Source: Acidobacteria bacterium Ga0077553 (lineage in GTDB: Bacteria; Acidobacteriota; Terriglobia; Bryobacterales; Bryobacteraceae). From it: a stretch of DNA of 64,000 nt. A program made the translations under genes and the position numbers. The notes under the pieces were generated by a model. It did no database searches. It was not told the DNA's origin and was given only the letters and a program-made list of their open reading frames with translations. This document shows positions 54,427-62,777 of this stretch, piece by piece. The stretch spans positions 1 through 64,000 of the forward strand of contig LNFE01000265.1 of NCBI GenBank assembly GCA_001464575.1. The letters are read 5' to 3'. Numbering within the stretch: the stretch's first letter is position 1; each line of letters starts with the position of its first letter.

Positions 54427-54444
54427 AGCTTGAGCGGTTAAGCT
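54427..54444 (+). promoter_or_regulatory. Operator-like site O3 (AGCTNNAGCGGNNAAGCT type)
   Basis: AGCTTGAGCGGTTAAGCT is an imperfect palindrome between the divergent KGG-type gene and the integrase, 46 bp before the integrase ATG. Fifteen of its bases (54429-54443) recur in inverted form at 49567-49581. It follows a possible -35-like TTGACA at 54422 (CTTGACAG), and TAATAAT with TACT lies downstream at 54445-54453, so it may overlap the integrase promoter. Confidence 0.6.
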
Positions 54445-54476
54445 AATAATACTTGTGTGCGACCCCTTATCGCACC

Positions 54477-54484
54477 GAAGGAGA
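54477..54484 (+). promoter_or_regulatory. Ribosome binding site deciding the integrase start
   Basis: GAAGGAGA lies five bases before the ATG at 54490. It makes this start much better than the ATG at 54457, which would add eleven residues without an RBS. Confidence 0.7.
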
Positions 54485-54489
54485 TTCGA

Positions 54490-55665
54490 ATGATTAGGAA
54501 AAGAGGCCTGCATTGGCACATGGACGTTTCCATCAACGGGGTTCGCTATCGCGAGCCGTTGCGCACCACCGACAAGCGTGAGGCGAAAGAGGCGGAGAAG
54601 CGGCGCGTTTCCGAGATCCTCGCCGGCAAGGGTAGTTCGCTCGCTGGCCGGGAGTTTGCCCGCCTTCCCTTCACAACGGCGCTGGAACAATTGATGGAGG
54701 AACGAAAGCCACACGTCGCACCCAAGACCCAGGAAGTCGACAAGAACCGCTCGAAGCCGCTCTGCCGGTACTTCGGTGACCGTCCGCTCAATCGGATCAC
54801 AGCCGCCGACATCTCGACGTTCCAGCGCAAGCGGTTGGCCGGCGAAGGCTTCGACGCAGCCGGGGGCGCCCGCACGATCAACATGGAGGTCACCCTTCTC
54901 CGAACTTTAATGCAGAAAGCAAAACTCTGGGGACGCTTGCGGGAAGACGTCAAGGCCCTGCCGGAGAGCTCGGCGCCGATCGGCCGCGCTCTCACGGCGG
55001 AGGAACTCCGGCATCTCTTCGCCGTCTCAGCCCAAAGCGAACGCTGGTTGGTCGTGCGTTGCGCCATGACGATTGCGTTGGCCACCGCCGGCCGCGGCGT
55101 CGAGTTGAAGGGTCTGCGCTGGCAGCATGTGGACCTGTTCTCTCGGATGCTCCGCTTTGAGCGCTCCAAGACGGCTGGCGGCCTCCGGACGATCCCGCTG
55201 ACGGTAGACGCCATGCACGCTCTGACGGCGCTCCGTGCCCGCGCTGAGGCCTTTGGGGCGGTGGAGGACGAGCACTATATCTTCGCGGCCTGCGAGAACC
55301 TGCAGTTCGACCCGACGACGCCAATGAAGGGCTGGAGAACCGCTTGGCGTTCGCTGGTGGAGGAAGCAGCAACCCTCGCGGGCGATGCGGCCGAACGGGC
55401 CGGGGAGAACCGGGCGACCGCTGAGAAGCCCTTCCGTGGGCTCCGCTTTCACGACCTGCGTCACTGCTCAGTAACGATGCTGGCCGAAGCCGGCGTCTCG
55501 GATGCAACGCTCATGAGCATCAGCGGCCACCTCAGCCGGAAAATGCTGGAGCACTACAGCCACGTCCGCATCCAGGCGAAGCGGGAAGCGGTCACCCACC
55601 TGCCTTCCGGGCTGTTCCCGACGAGGTCGGAGAAGGAAGCCGAGCCGACTGGAAAAGCCCAATGA
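54490..55665 (+). CDS. Tyrosine integrase of the element
   Basis: A 391-residue tyrosine recombinase. The N-terminal arm-binding part (MIRKRGLHWHMDVSINGVRYREPLRTTDKREAKEAE) is followed by the core-binding domain and the catalytic domain. Catalytic residues are visible: Arg202 in GRGVELKGLRW, Lys227 in SKTAGG, His321 and Arg324 in HDLRH, His347 in SGHLS and the nucleophile Tyr356 in EHYSHV. The gene ends 75 bp from the right attachment repeat, the usual layout for tRNA-site integrases. It carries out insertion into, and with an excisionase removal from, tRNA-Pro. Confidence 0.94.
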   Translation: MIRKRGLHWHMDVSINGVRYREPLRTTDKREAKEAEKRRVSEILAGKGSSLAGREFARLPFTTALEQLMEERKPHVAPKTQEVDKNRSKPLCRYFGDRPLNRITAADISTFQRKRLAGEGFDAAGGARTINMEVTLLRTLMQKAKLWGRLREDVKALPESSAPIGRALTAEELRHLFAVSAQSERWLVVRCAMTIALATAGRGVELKGLRWQHVDLFSRMLRFERSKTAGGLRTIPLTVDAMHALTALRARAEAFGAVEDEHYIFAACENLQFDPTTPMKGWRTAWRSLVEEAATLAGDAAERAGENRATAEKPFRGLRFHDLRHCSVTMLAEAGVSDATLMSISGHLSRKMLEHYSHVRIQAKREAVTHLPSGLFPTRSEKEAEPTGKAQ

Positions 55666-55696
55666 AACGGGGTTACGTCACAATCCACGTCACAAT
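55666..55696 (+). repeat. CGTCACAA repeats, right end (possible integrase arm sites)
   Basis: Two CGTCACAA copies (55676 and 55688) lie between the integrase stop and the right attachment repeat. ACGGGGTTACGTCACAA (55666-55682) is identical to the left-end segment 45481-45497. They have the same orientation at both ends of the element. They are a candidate for integrase arm binding. Confidence 0.6.
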
Positions 55697-55741
55697 CGCT
55701 GATCGGCGAGAGCGGCATCAGCCGCAACTCGTTGATTGCAA

Positions 55742-55819
<78 letters not shown>

Positions 55820-55842
55820 CAAACCTCTAGTTTAGCACTCTC

Positions 55843-56643
55843 CTACCGGGCTCCCTCCACCCGCAGATACGTCGCCGCCGCGCGGTAGCGCACCTTCTCA
55901 CTCTTGTCCCCAAACAATCCCGCTACCTTCCCCCTTCGCGAACCATCCCGCGACGCCGCCACCAACTGCAGACCCGCCGCCCGCACACTCCAATCCTCGT
56001 CCACAAACGACCGGTCAATCATCGAAGCACAATCCTTGCTCCGCTTTCTCGGGTCCTGACAAACTATCAACAACGCCGTCGCCCGCGCCGAAAAGGTCGC
56101 GTCCGCCAACATATGGCTCACCGCCGATACCCCCTGCCCCAAGCCCGGCACCGGCACAAAGACCAATCCCCGCTGCGCCACAAACAGAATCGCCGACTGC
56201 GGCGTCTTCAGCTTCCGCATCATGCCTCGCAACTCCTTCTTCACGAAGCTCGATTTCGCCTTCGCCTCCTCCGCGTAAATATCCTCCAGCAACTCCAGAC
56301 CCGCCGGATCGCCAATCCGCCACAACGCCTGCGCGGCCGCATACGCCACCTCCGGCACCTCGTCCCCCAAGGCCGCCTTCAGCAACGGATAGCGGCGCCG
56401 GTCGCCGAGCTCCGCCACGGCGTCCAAAGCCGCCTGCCGGACGAGAACGTCCTTATCCTTCACGAGCGACGTCAACAGATCTGCTGCCGGGTCCTTGGCC
56501 GGCAGCAGACTCAATGCGACAGCGACCTCCCGGCGGCGGTCCGGGCCCTTCTCGACAAAGCCGTCGCGCAACACCTTTCTCGCCTGCTCAGCCGGTTGAC
56601 CCCAGACCAAGCCAGCGGCCAATATCAATCCTAAAAGTCGCAT
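55843..56643 (-). CDS. Exported HEAT-repeat protein
   Basis: A 266-residue protein with a signal peptide (1-16, [14 protein letters not shown]). The rest consists of alpha-helical HEAT-like repeats ([69 protein letters not shown]), as in lyase-like HEAT_2 proteins. Such repeats bind protein or other partners; no enzymatic motif is seen. It lies 24 bp upstream of (outside) the tRNA on the same strand and diverges from the sulfatase pseudogene. Confidence 0.82.
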   Translation of the reverse strand: MRLLGLILAAGLVWGQPAEQARKVLRDGFVEKGPDRRREVAVALSLLPAKDPAADLLTSLVKDKDVLVRQAALDAVAELGDRRRYPLLKAALGDEVPEVAYAAAQALWRIGDPAGLELLEDIYAEEAKAKSSFVKKELRGMMRKLKTPQSAILFVAQRGLVFVPVPGLGQGVSAVSHMLADATFSARATALLIVCQDPRKRSKDCASMIDRSFVDEDWSVRAAGLQLVAASRDGSRRGKVAGLFGDKSEKVRYRAAATYLRVEGAR

Positions 56644-56678
56644 GTTTCCCTCTCGTGCGGTCTGATAAACTCGGCCCC

Positions 56679-58270
56679 ATGCAGCGCCGCCAATTCCTTC
56701 GTCTCGCCTCCGCCACCGCCGCGCTCCCGGCCATGGCCGCCCCGGACCGACCGAACATTATTCTGATTATGGCCGACGACTTGGGATGGTCCGACATCGG
56801 CTGTTACGGCTCGGAGATCGCGACGCCAACCCTGGACCGGTTGGCCGCCAACGGCATCCGCTTCACTCAGTTTTATAACACCGCCCTCCCCATCAGGCCG
56901 GCATCGGCCATATGATGAACGACTACGGCCTGCCCGGCTACCGTGGCGACCTGAACAAGAGTTCCGTCACCATCGCCGAGGTTCTCAAGTCCGCCGGCTA
57001 CCAGACGGCGATGACTGGCAAGTGGCATGTGACGCCACGGTCCCGCGCCGACAAAGGGAACTGGCCGCTGCAGCGTGGCTTCGACCGCTTCTTCGGCACT
57101 ATCGACGGCGCGGGCAGCTTCTACGACCCCGCCACGTTGACGCGCCAGAACGAGACCATTGCGCCCGAGTCGAAGGATTTTTACTATACGGACGCCATCG
57201 GCGAAAACGCCGCGGCGTATATCGAAGAGTTCAGCGCGAAGCCGAGCCCCTTCTTCCTCTACATGCCCTTCACCGCGCCGCATTGGCCGTTGCATTGCCC
57301 GGAAGACACGGTGGCGAAGTACAAAGACACATACAAGGACGGCTGGGACGCACTGCGCGAAAAGCGGTTCGCCAAGCAGAAGAAGCTCGGCCTTGTGAAG
57401 ACCAACTGGGAATTGACCCCGCGGGACAAGTCCGTTCCGGCGTGGGAAGACGCCCCGAATAAAGAGTGGGAAGCGCGTCGGATGGCCGTCTACGCGGGCA
57501 TGATCGACCGGCTGGACCGGGCGATCGCGCGGGTGGTCCGCACGCTCGAACGGAAGAAGCTGCTCGAGAACACGCTGATCCTGTTTTTCGCCGACAACGG
57601 CGGGTGCGCCGAAGGCATGTCTGCACCGCCCCCGAACCAGGACCCGAATTCGTCGATCAAGCCGACGAAGACCCGTGAAGGTTTACCCGTCCGCTACGGC
57701 AATACGCCGGACATTCTGCCGGGGCCGACGGACACCTACACAAGCTACGCGACGCCGTGGGCGAACACCTCGAATACGCCGTTCCGCATGTATAAGCACT
57801 GGGTGCACGAAGGCGGCATTTCGAGCCCGCTGGTGGCTCATTGGCCGGCGGTGATCAAGCGCCGCAATGCCATGTCGAGCGAACCCGGCCACCTGATCGA
57901 CATCATGGCGACTTGCGTGGACGTGGCGAAGGCGAAGTATCCGGCGACCTGGAAGGGCGAACGGATTCAACCCATGGAGGGCAAGAGCCTGGACCCGGTC
58001 TTCCGGACGGGACGCCGGACGCCGCATGAAGCCATCTACTGGGAGCACGAAGGCAACCAAGCGATTCGCATGGGCCAATGGAAACTGGTGAAGGTCCACA
58101 AAGGCGAATGGGAGCTTTACGATATCGATGCTGACCGGACGGAGCTAAACAACTTGGCGACCGCGCAGCCGGAGCGCGTCAAGGCGATGTCCGCCAAATG
58201 GGAGGCCTGGGCCAAGCGAGCCAACGTCGCTCCGTGGCAGAGCTGGGCCCAGGCGAAGAAGAAGGGTTAA
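56679..58270 (+). pseudogene. Broken sulfatase (arylsulfatase-like), active-site motif deleted
   Basis: Residues before the break: a twin-arginine-like leader ([20 protein letters not shown]) and the sulfatase opening [46 protein letters not shown], with the two metal-binding Asp. At about 56885 the frame changes; the other frame continues as [29 protein letters not shown]-type AMTGKWH and the rest of the family to the stop at 58270. In relatives about 13 codons lie between NTA and PHQ and hold the C/S-x-P-x-R motif that is turned into formylglycine; this segment is absent. The protein cannot be a working sulfatase unless the deletion is an assembly error. Confidence 0.85.
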
Positions 58271-59847
58271 CCGCGGCGGCTGCTGGCGACGTGCCGGCGA
58301 GCCGTCCACTTGGCGTCCAGATATTCGCCCATGTTCAGCGTTCCGGTGATCTGGTCGCCGCTGAGCTGGCCGGTGAATTCAAACTGCAGCGAGTCGCCGT
58401 GCCGTTCGGTGTAGCTGCTGTTGAGGCGGACCTTGTTGCCCTCCATCTGACCCATCAGATCGCGGGAGACGAAGTCACCCTGATGGGTGCCTTCGATCTG
58501 CCCGTTCACTTGCTTCAGATGCAGCACGTGCGTGGACTTGCTGGCGAGGTATTGAATCTCGACATCCCAACGCCCCGTGAGGTCGGCGGTGGGAGCGGCG
58601 TTCGAGACGGGCGCGGCGGCGGGCGGCGCCTTCAGCGTGGCGACGATCCGGTCGGCCACGATTTTCTCGTCACCATTGGCCATCATGTAAGGGACGACCT
58701 GGATGGTTGTCTCGTTGGCGCCCGTGGGGAGAGCTATGCGCGGCGAGGTGGTGAAGAGATGGCGGGCCAAGGCCCGCCCGGTGATGCCCGTCTTGGCCGG
58801 GTCCCATTTGATGACCAGGGTGGGCGTGTTGTTCGAAAGGCCCTCGGGTTGGCGAACCGTGGTGGTGACGCTGGGGATGGACGCGACCTGCTTGGCGATG
58901 TAGTCCAGCCGGGCGGTCCAGGTGTTCCATTCCGCCTTGTGGTCTCGCTTCATCCACATCTCCACCGCCATCAACATGCCCATCGCCTCTTCCTTACCGA
59001 TCTTGAGCGCGCGGGCGAAGCCATGATGTGGGGCGCTGTGCACCCAGGCGGCCTGGACCAGATCCTTGCGGCCGAGCAGGAGTCCGGTCGTCTGTGGGCC
59101 GCGCATGCACTTGCCGCCGCTGTAGGCGACGAGGGTGGCGCCGGCTTCGAGGTGAACATTGGGGACGGTGAGGCCTTCGGCCGCGGCATCGACGAAAACG
59201 GGGACGTTGTGCTTTTTGGCGATGTCGCAGATGACCTTCGTCGACAGGGGGCTGCGGTCGGCGTTGGGGCCGGCAAGAATGTAGACCATGGCGGTCTTCG
59301 GGCCGATTGCGAGTTCAAACTCTTCGACGGTGCCGGCTTCGATCACCTTGGCGCCGACGGCGCGGATGGCGGCGTCGTAGACGTTGCGAGAGTGCTTCGG
59401 GATGATGACCTCGTCCTTGGCGAAGCCTTCGAGGTTGGGCAGCCGGACGTGGAGGTCGGCGTTGCCGCCGGCGATGCAGGCCGCGGTGGCATGCGTGATC
59501 GCCGCCGAGCAGCCGCAGGTGACCATGCCCCATTCGGCCTTGGTGATCTCCGCGAGGCGGGCGCCGATGCCGGCCATGAGTTCATCGATATGGACGTAGT
59601 GCTGGGCCGCTTCGGTCATGGCCGCGCGCACTTCCGGCAGCATCGTGGAGCCGCTGATGATGGTGAACGTGCCGCGGGCGTTGACGAGCGGCTGTACGCC
59701 GATGGATTCATAGATGGCGGCGCCCAGCTTCAGGCCGCCCGACGGAGCGGCCGTCGCTTTGCCGGGCAGAAGTCCCGCCAGAATGCCAAATGCGGAGCCG
59801 CGAAACACATCGCGGCGGGGAAGCCGTTTCGAGAAGAATTCCATCAT
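58267..59847 (-). CDS. SelA-like PLP-dependent enzyme with Tat-like leader and C-terminal beta domain
   Basis: A 526-residue protein. The N-terminal LPRRDVFRGSAFGILAGLLPGKA is a twin-arginine-type leader. Residues about 45-425 match the SelA/DgaE-like PLP fold (VNARGTFTIISGSTMLPEV, CGCSAAITHATAACIAGG, VDAAAEG, and the PLP lysine in YSGGKCMRGPQTTGLLLG). Relatives include selenocysteine synthase and D-glucosaminate-6-phosphate ammonia-lyase; with the leader, a true SelA role is unlikely. The last 95 residues form a separate beta-rich domain (TGRWDVEIQYLASKSTHVLHLKQVNGQIEGTHQGDFVS). It is convergent with the sulfatase pseudogene, overlapping by 4 bases. Confidence 0.88.
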   Translation of the reverse strand: MMEFFSKRLPRRDVFRGSAFGILAGLLPGKATAAPSGGLKLGAAIYESIGVQPLVNARGTFTIISGSTMLPEVRAAMTEAAQHYVHIDELMAGIGARLAEITKAEWGMVTCGCSAAITHATAACIAGGNADLHVRLPNLEGFAKDEVIIPKHSRNVYDAAIRAVGAKVIEAGTVEEFELAIGPKTAMVYILAGPNADRSPLSTKVICDIAKKHNVPVFVDAAAEGLTVPNVHLEAGATLVAYSGGKCMRGPQTTGLLLGRKDLVQAAWVHSAPHHGFARALKIGKEEAMGMLMAVEMWMKRDHKAEWNTWTARLDYIAKQVASIPSVTTTVRQPEGLSNNTPTLVIKWDPAKTGITGRALARHLFTTSPRIALPTGANETTIQVVPYMMANGDEKIVADRIVATLKAPPAAAPVSNAAPTADLTGRWDVEIQYLASKSTHVLHLKQVNGQIEGTHQGDFVSRDLMGQMEGNKVRLNSSYTERHGDSLQFEFTGQLSGDQITGTLNMGEYLDAKWTARRHVASSRRG

Positions 59848-59911
59848 GGAACTACTGTACGCCTATCGCCGCGGTAATGAAAACTGGGGGCCGAATGCCC
59901 TACACTGAGGC

Positions 59912-61300
59912 TTGGTTTCCATCCGCCTTGTGCTTGCGCTGCTGATTGCGGCGGTAAGCGCCGTTAACGTTGTCCGTAGCGTGCGGCAGTCGCTCACGAT
60001 TGACGAAGCCATGTCGTTTCTATCGTTCTCGTCAAAGCCACTGACGGAGATGTTCGTCTACTACGACGCGAATAACCATGTGCTGTTTACGCTCTTGTCG
60101 CGGGTTTGCTTCCTGACGCTGGGGGATGCGGAGTGGGCCATCCGGCTGCCGTCCGTGCTGGGAGGAATCGCGTTTCTGATTCTGCTGGCGATGCTGTTGC
60201 GGCGGTTGCTGGGGGAGACGTGGACGGCCGTGGCGGCTTGGGCGGCAGTCGCGTCGAACCCGCTGCTGCTGGATCATCTTTCGGCGGGGCGGGGATACGG
60301 GTTGGCGCTGGCGTTCTGGATGGCGGCGGTGTGGGTGTTGGGCGGCGGGCTGGAGGGCGGAGGATGGCGGCGGTGGGCCGGCGCGGGTGCGCTGCTGGGG
60401 TTGGCCTTGGCGGCGAATCTGAACCTGTTGTTCGCCGGGGTGGCGGTGGGGTTGACATACAGCCTGTTCCAGGGCCGCGCCGGGGCGAAAGCGGCGGCGG
60501 CAATGGGCGCTAGCGCGCTGTTGGTGACGGCGCCGCTTCTCTATCCCGCGCTGCGCCATGCCACGCGCGATAACTTTTACTACGGCGCGGCGGATTGGGC
60601 CCATTCGCTGGACCAATACGTTTGGCAAGTCCTGATGCCGGTACACGGCGACTTCAACCTGGATACGGCGTTGCCCGGCCAGAAGCTCGCGGTCACGCTG
60701 TTTCTCCTGGCCATCGGGCTCTCGGTCCCCCTGCTGTGGAAACGGCACACTGCGCTGTTTGTGGGGTTGCCGGCGTTGCTGCTTTTTGGCCTTTACGACG
60801 CCGCGCACCGGTTCGCCGGGGTGAACTTGCCGCTGGGGCGGACCACCCTGCCGCTGTTTGCCGCCTGCCTCCTGGCCGCCGCGGCGGTGGCGGCGCTCCC
60901 GTACGCGCGATACGTGCTGGTGCCGCTGTTCCTGTTGCTGACGGGATCTCATCTGGCGGCATCCCGCTGGGAGTACTACGGCGAATGGCCGGAAGACGCG
61001 GAAAACAAGACACTAGCGGCGGTTGCGAAACAGCAGCCGGGCAAGATCTGCTCGACCTGGACGCTGGTGCCGTCCTTGAACTACTACCGGCTCCGGTATG
61101 GGCTGGAAGCTCCGGAACTGGTTTTCAACGAACGGGGGCCGGAATGCGTGTGGTTCTTTGCCACCGCCGGCGATCAGCAGTGGCCACACGAGCAGGGCTA
61201 CCAGGAAGTGGCGGCAGGCGGACAGTCGAAAGTAAAGGTCTATCGAAACCCCGCGCCGTCGTCGATTGGGTCAGGTGAAGGAAAGGTTAACGGACGGTAG
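59912..61300 (+). CDS. GT-C membrane glycosyltransferase (GT39/ArnT-like)
   Basis: A 462-residue polytopic membrane protein of the dolichyl- or polyprenyl-phosphate-mannose type. The first periplasmic loop holds the catalytic-type acid in SLTIDEAMSFLSFSSKPL, and YYDANNHVLFTLLSRVCF and SAGRGYGLALAFWMAA are features of such proteins. It would transfer a sugar from a lipid-linked donor at the outer face of the membrane. The only start near the natural beginning is a TTG at 59912 with GAGG directly before it; the true start is not certain. The end overlaps the convergent ankyrin gene by 14 bases. Confidence 0.82.
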   Translation: MVSIRLVLALLIAAVSAVNVVRSVRQSLTIDEAMSFLSFSSKPLTEMFVYYDANNHVLFTLLSRVCFLTLGDAEWAIRLPSVLGGIAFLILLAMLLRRLLGETWTAVAAWAAVASNPLLLDHLSAGRGYGLALAFWMAAVWVLGGGLEGGGWRRWAGAGALLGLALAANLNLLFAGVAVGLTYSLFQGRAGAKAAAAMGASALLVTAPLLYPALRHATRDNFYYGAADWAHSLDQYVWQVLMPVHGDFNLDTALPGQKLAVTLFLLAIGLSVPLLWKRHTALFVGLPALLLFGLYDAAHRFAGVNLPLGRTTLPLFAACLLAAAAVAALPYARYVLVPLFLLLTGSHLAASRWEYYGEWPEDAENKTLAAVAKQQPGKICSTWTLVPSLNYYRLRYGLEAPELVFNERGPECVWFFATAGDQQWPHEQGYQEVAAGGQSKVKVYRNPAPSSIGSGEGKVNGR

Positions 61301-62777
61301 TGGGCCCATCGGGCAGAGGTTCCAGATCCGTGGACACACCCGCAGCGGCCATCACTTTCCGCAGGGCAGCCGCGGTGGGGGGAGACAGTCGGAGGTTGCC
61401 GGTGCGGTTCACGCCGTCCGCAATGCGAAGGGGAGTCCACCCTTGCTTGTTCTTGCGGTTCCAAACTTCAATCCGCGCACCCTTCTCCGCGAGCAGCAGC
61501 ACAACAGCCGGGAGATGCTTATACGCCGGGCCATGCATGGCGGTATCACCATTCGCGTCGACGGCGTTGATGTCATTGCCGAGGTCGAGAGCGACCTGTA
61601 CCGCTTCGAGGACTTCGCTTTCGGTGCCGGCGTCCTCATTCGGTGAACGGGTGCCGACGCCGGCGGCCACCATGAGCGGGGTAGTGCGGTCTTCGTTCGG
61701 CAATAAGGGGTCCGCCCCGAGAGAGGCGAGCAGCCGCATATATTCAGCGTCGGCACTGCGCGCGGCCATCAGAAACGGGGTGGCGCCAACGGTGTTGAGC
61801 GCGCTGAGCCCGGCGTTGCTTTTTACGGTCATACGCGCGTTCACGTTGGCGCCCTTGGCGACGAGTTTGCGGGTCAAGGCGAGGCTGTCCATGCTTCCGG
61901 AGCCAGCAGGGGCGGGATCATTACTGCCGGTTCCCGGTTTGCGCACCCAGGTGATGGTGTGGAGCGGGGTCCAGCCAGGGCCGGCTGCGTTCGGATCAGC
62001 GTCGGCATCGAGAAGGGCGGCAGCCACTTCAAAGTGCGCGTTGGCCACGGCGAGATGCAGCGCCGTCATGCCGGCTTTGATATTGCCCGGCTCCGTGGTG
62101 CTGGCGCCCGCCGGCCGCCGGGCCCGGGCGGGCAGCGCCTCGTTGGGGTCGGCACCGCTTTTGAGAAGCGTCCGGACTACCCCAATGTGGCCTTCGCGGG
62201 CAGCAAACAGGAGCGGCGTGAAGCCACCTGTCGAGCGGGCGCGCAGATCGGCTCCAAACTCAATGAGTTGCTCAACCACTTCGGTATGCCCTTCCGCGGC
62301 AGCCCACATGAGCGCCGTCTGGCCGCGCCACGCCTCTTTACGATTGACGTCGACGACACGGGCCAACAGTAGCTTCACCGCGTCCTTCCGGCCGGTCCGG
62401 GCGACGGTCATCAGAGGCGTTTCGCCTTCTGGCGAACTCCGGTTCGGATCGGCGCCGGCTTTCAGCAGCCGGTCGATCATCGCCGCGCTGCCATTCAGGC
62501 AGGCGAGATAAAGCGGCGTGGCGCCGTGAAGATTGGCGGCATTGGCGTCCGCGCCTTGGGCCAGCAGGGCGGCGGCTGACTCGGCGTCATCCCGCTCCAC
62601 GGCCCAATGGAGAGCGGTCGAACCATCCGGCCCTTTGGCATGGACATCAGCCTTCTGGCTGAGTAGTTGGCGGATGCCCGCCGCGTCACCGCGGCGGGCG
62701 GCGTCGAGCAGGCTCGTGTCCGACGCGCTGGCGGCAAAGGCCACGGCGCAAAGCAAGACTGGGTAATAGAGCTTCAT
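61287..62777 (-). CDS. Exported ankyrin-repeat protein
   Basis: A 496-residue protein with a signal peptide (1-18, YYPVLLCAVAFAASAS) followed by ankyrin repeats of the usual DGSTALHWAVERDDAESAAALLAQGADAN form, about nine to eleven of them, the last near NGDTAMHGPAYKHLPAVVLLLAEKGA. The repeats bind partner proteins; no catalytic domain is present. Its start overlaps the stop of the upstream DUF1552 gene by ATGA, a pairing that suggests a complex or a common function with the exported DUF1552 and cytochrome proteins. Confidence 0.92.
   Translation of the reverse strand: MKLYYPVLLCAVAFAASASDTSLLDAARRGDAAGIRQLLSQKADVHAKGPDGSTALHWAVERDDAESAAALLAQGADANAANLHGATPLYLACLNGSAAMIDRLLKAGADPNRSSPEGETPLMTVARTGRKDAVKLLLARVVDVNRKEAWRGQTALMWAAAEGHTEVVEQLIEFGADLRARSTGGFTPLLFAAREGHIGVVRTLLKSGADPNEALPARARRPAGASTTEPGNIKAGMTALHLAVANAHFEVAAALLDADADPNAAGPGWTPLHTITWVRKPGTGSNDPAPAGSGSMDSLALTRKLVAKGANVNARMTVKSNAGLSALNTVGATPFLMAARSADAEYMRLLASLGADPLLPNEDRTTPLMVAAGVGTRSPNEDAGTESEVLEAVQVALDLGNDINAVDANGDTAMHGPAYKHLPAVVLLLAEKGARIEVWNRKNKQGWTPLRIADGVNRTGNLRLSPPTAAALRKVMAAAGVSTDLEPLPDGPTTVR

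Noticed and set aside
58198-59877. 559-codon open frame on the plus strand
   Set aside because: It is antisense to the SelA-like gene, which has clear family motifs; the frame is Gly/Asp/Val-rich without a family pattern.
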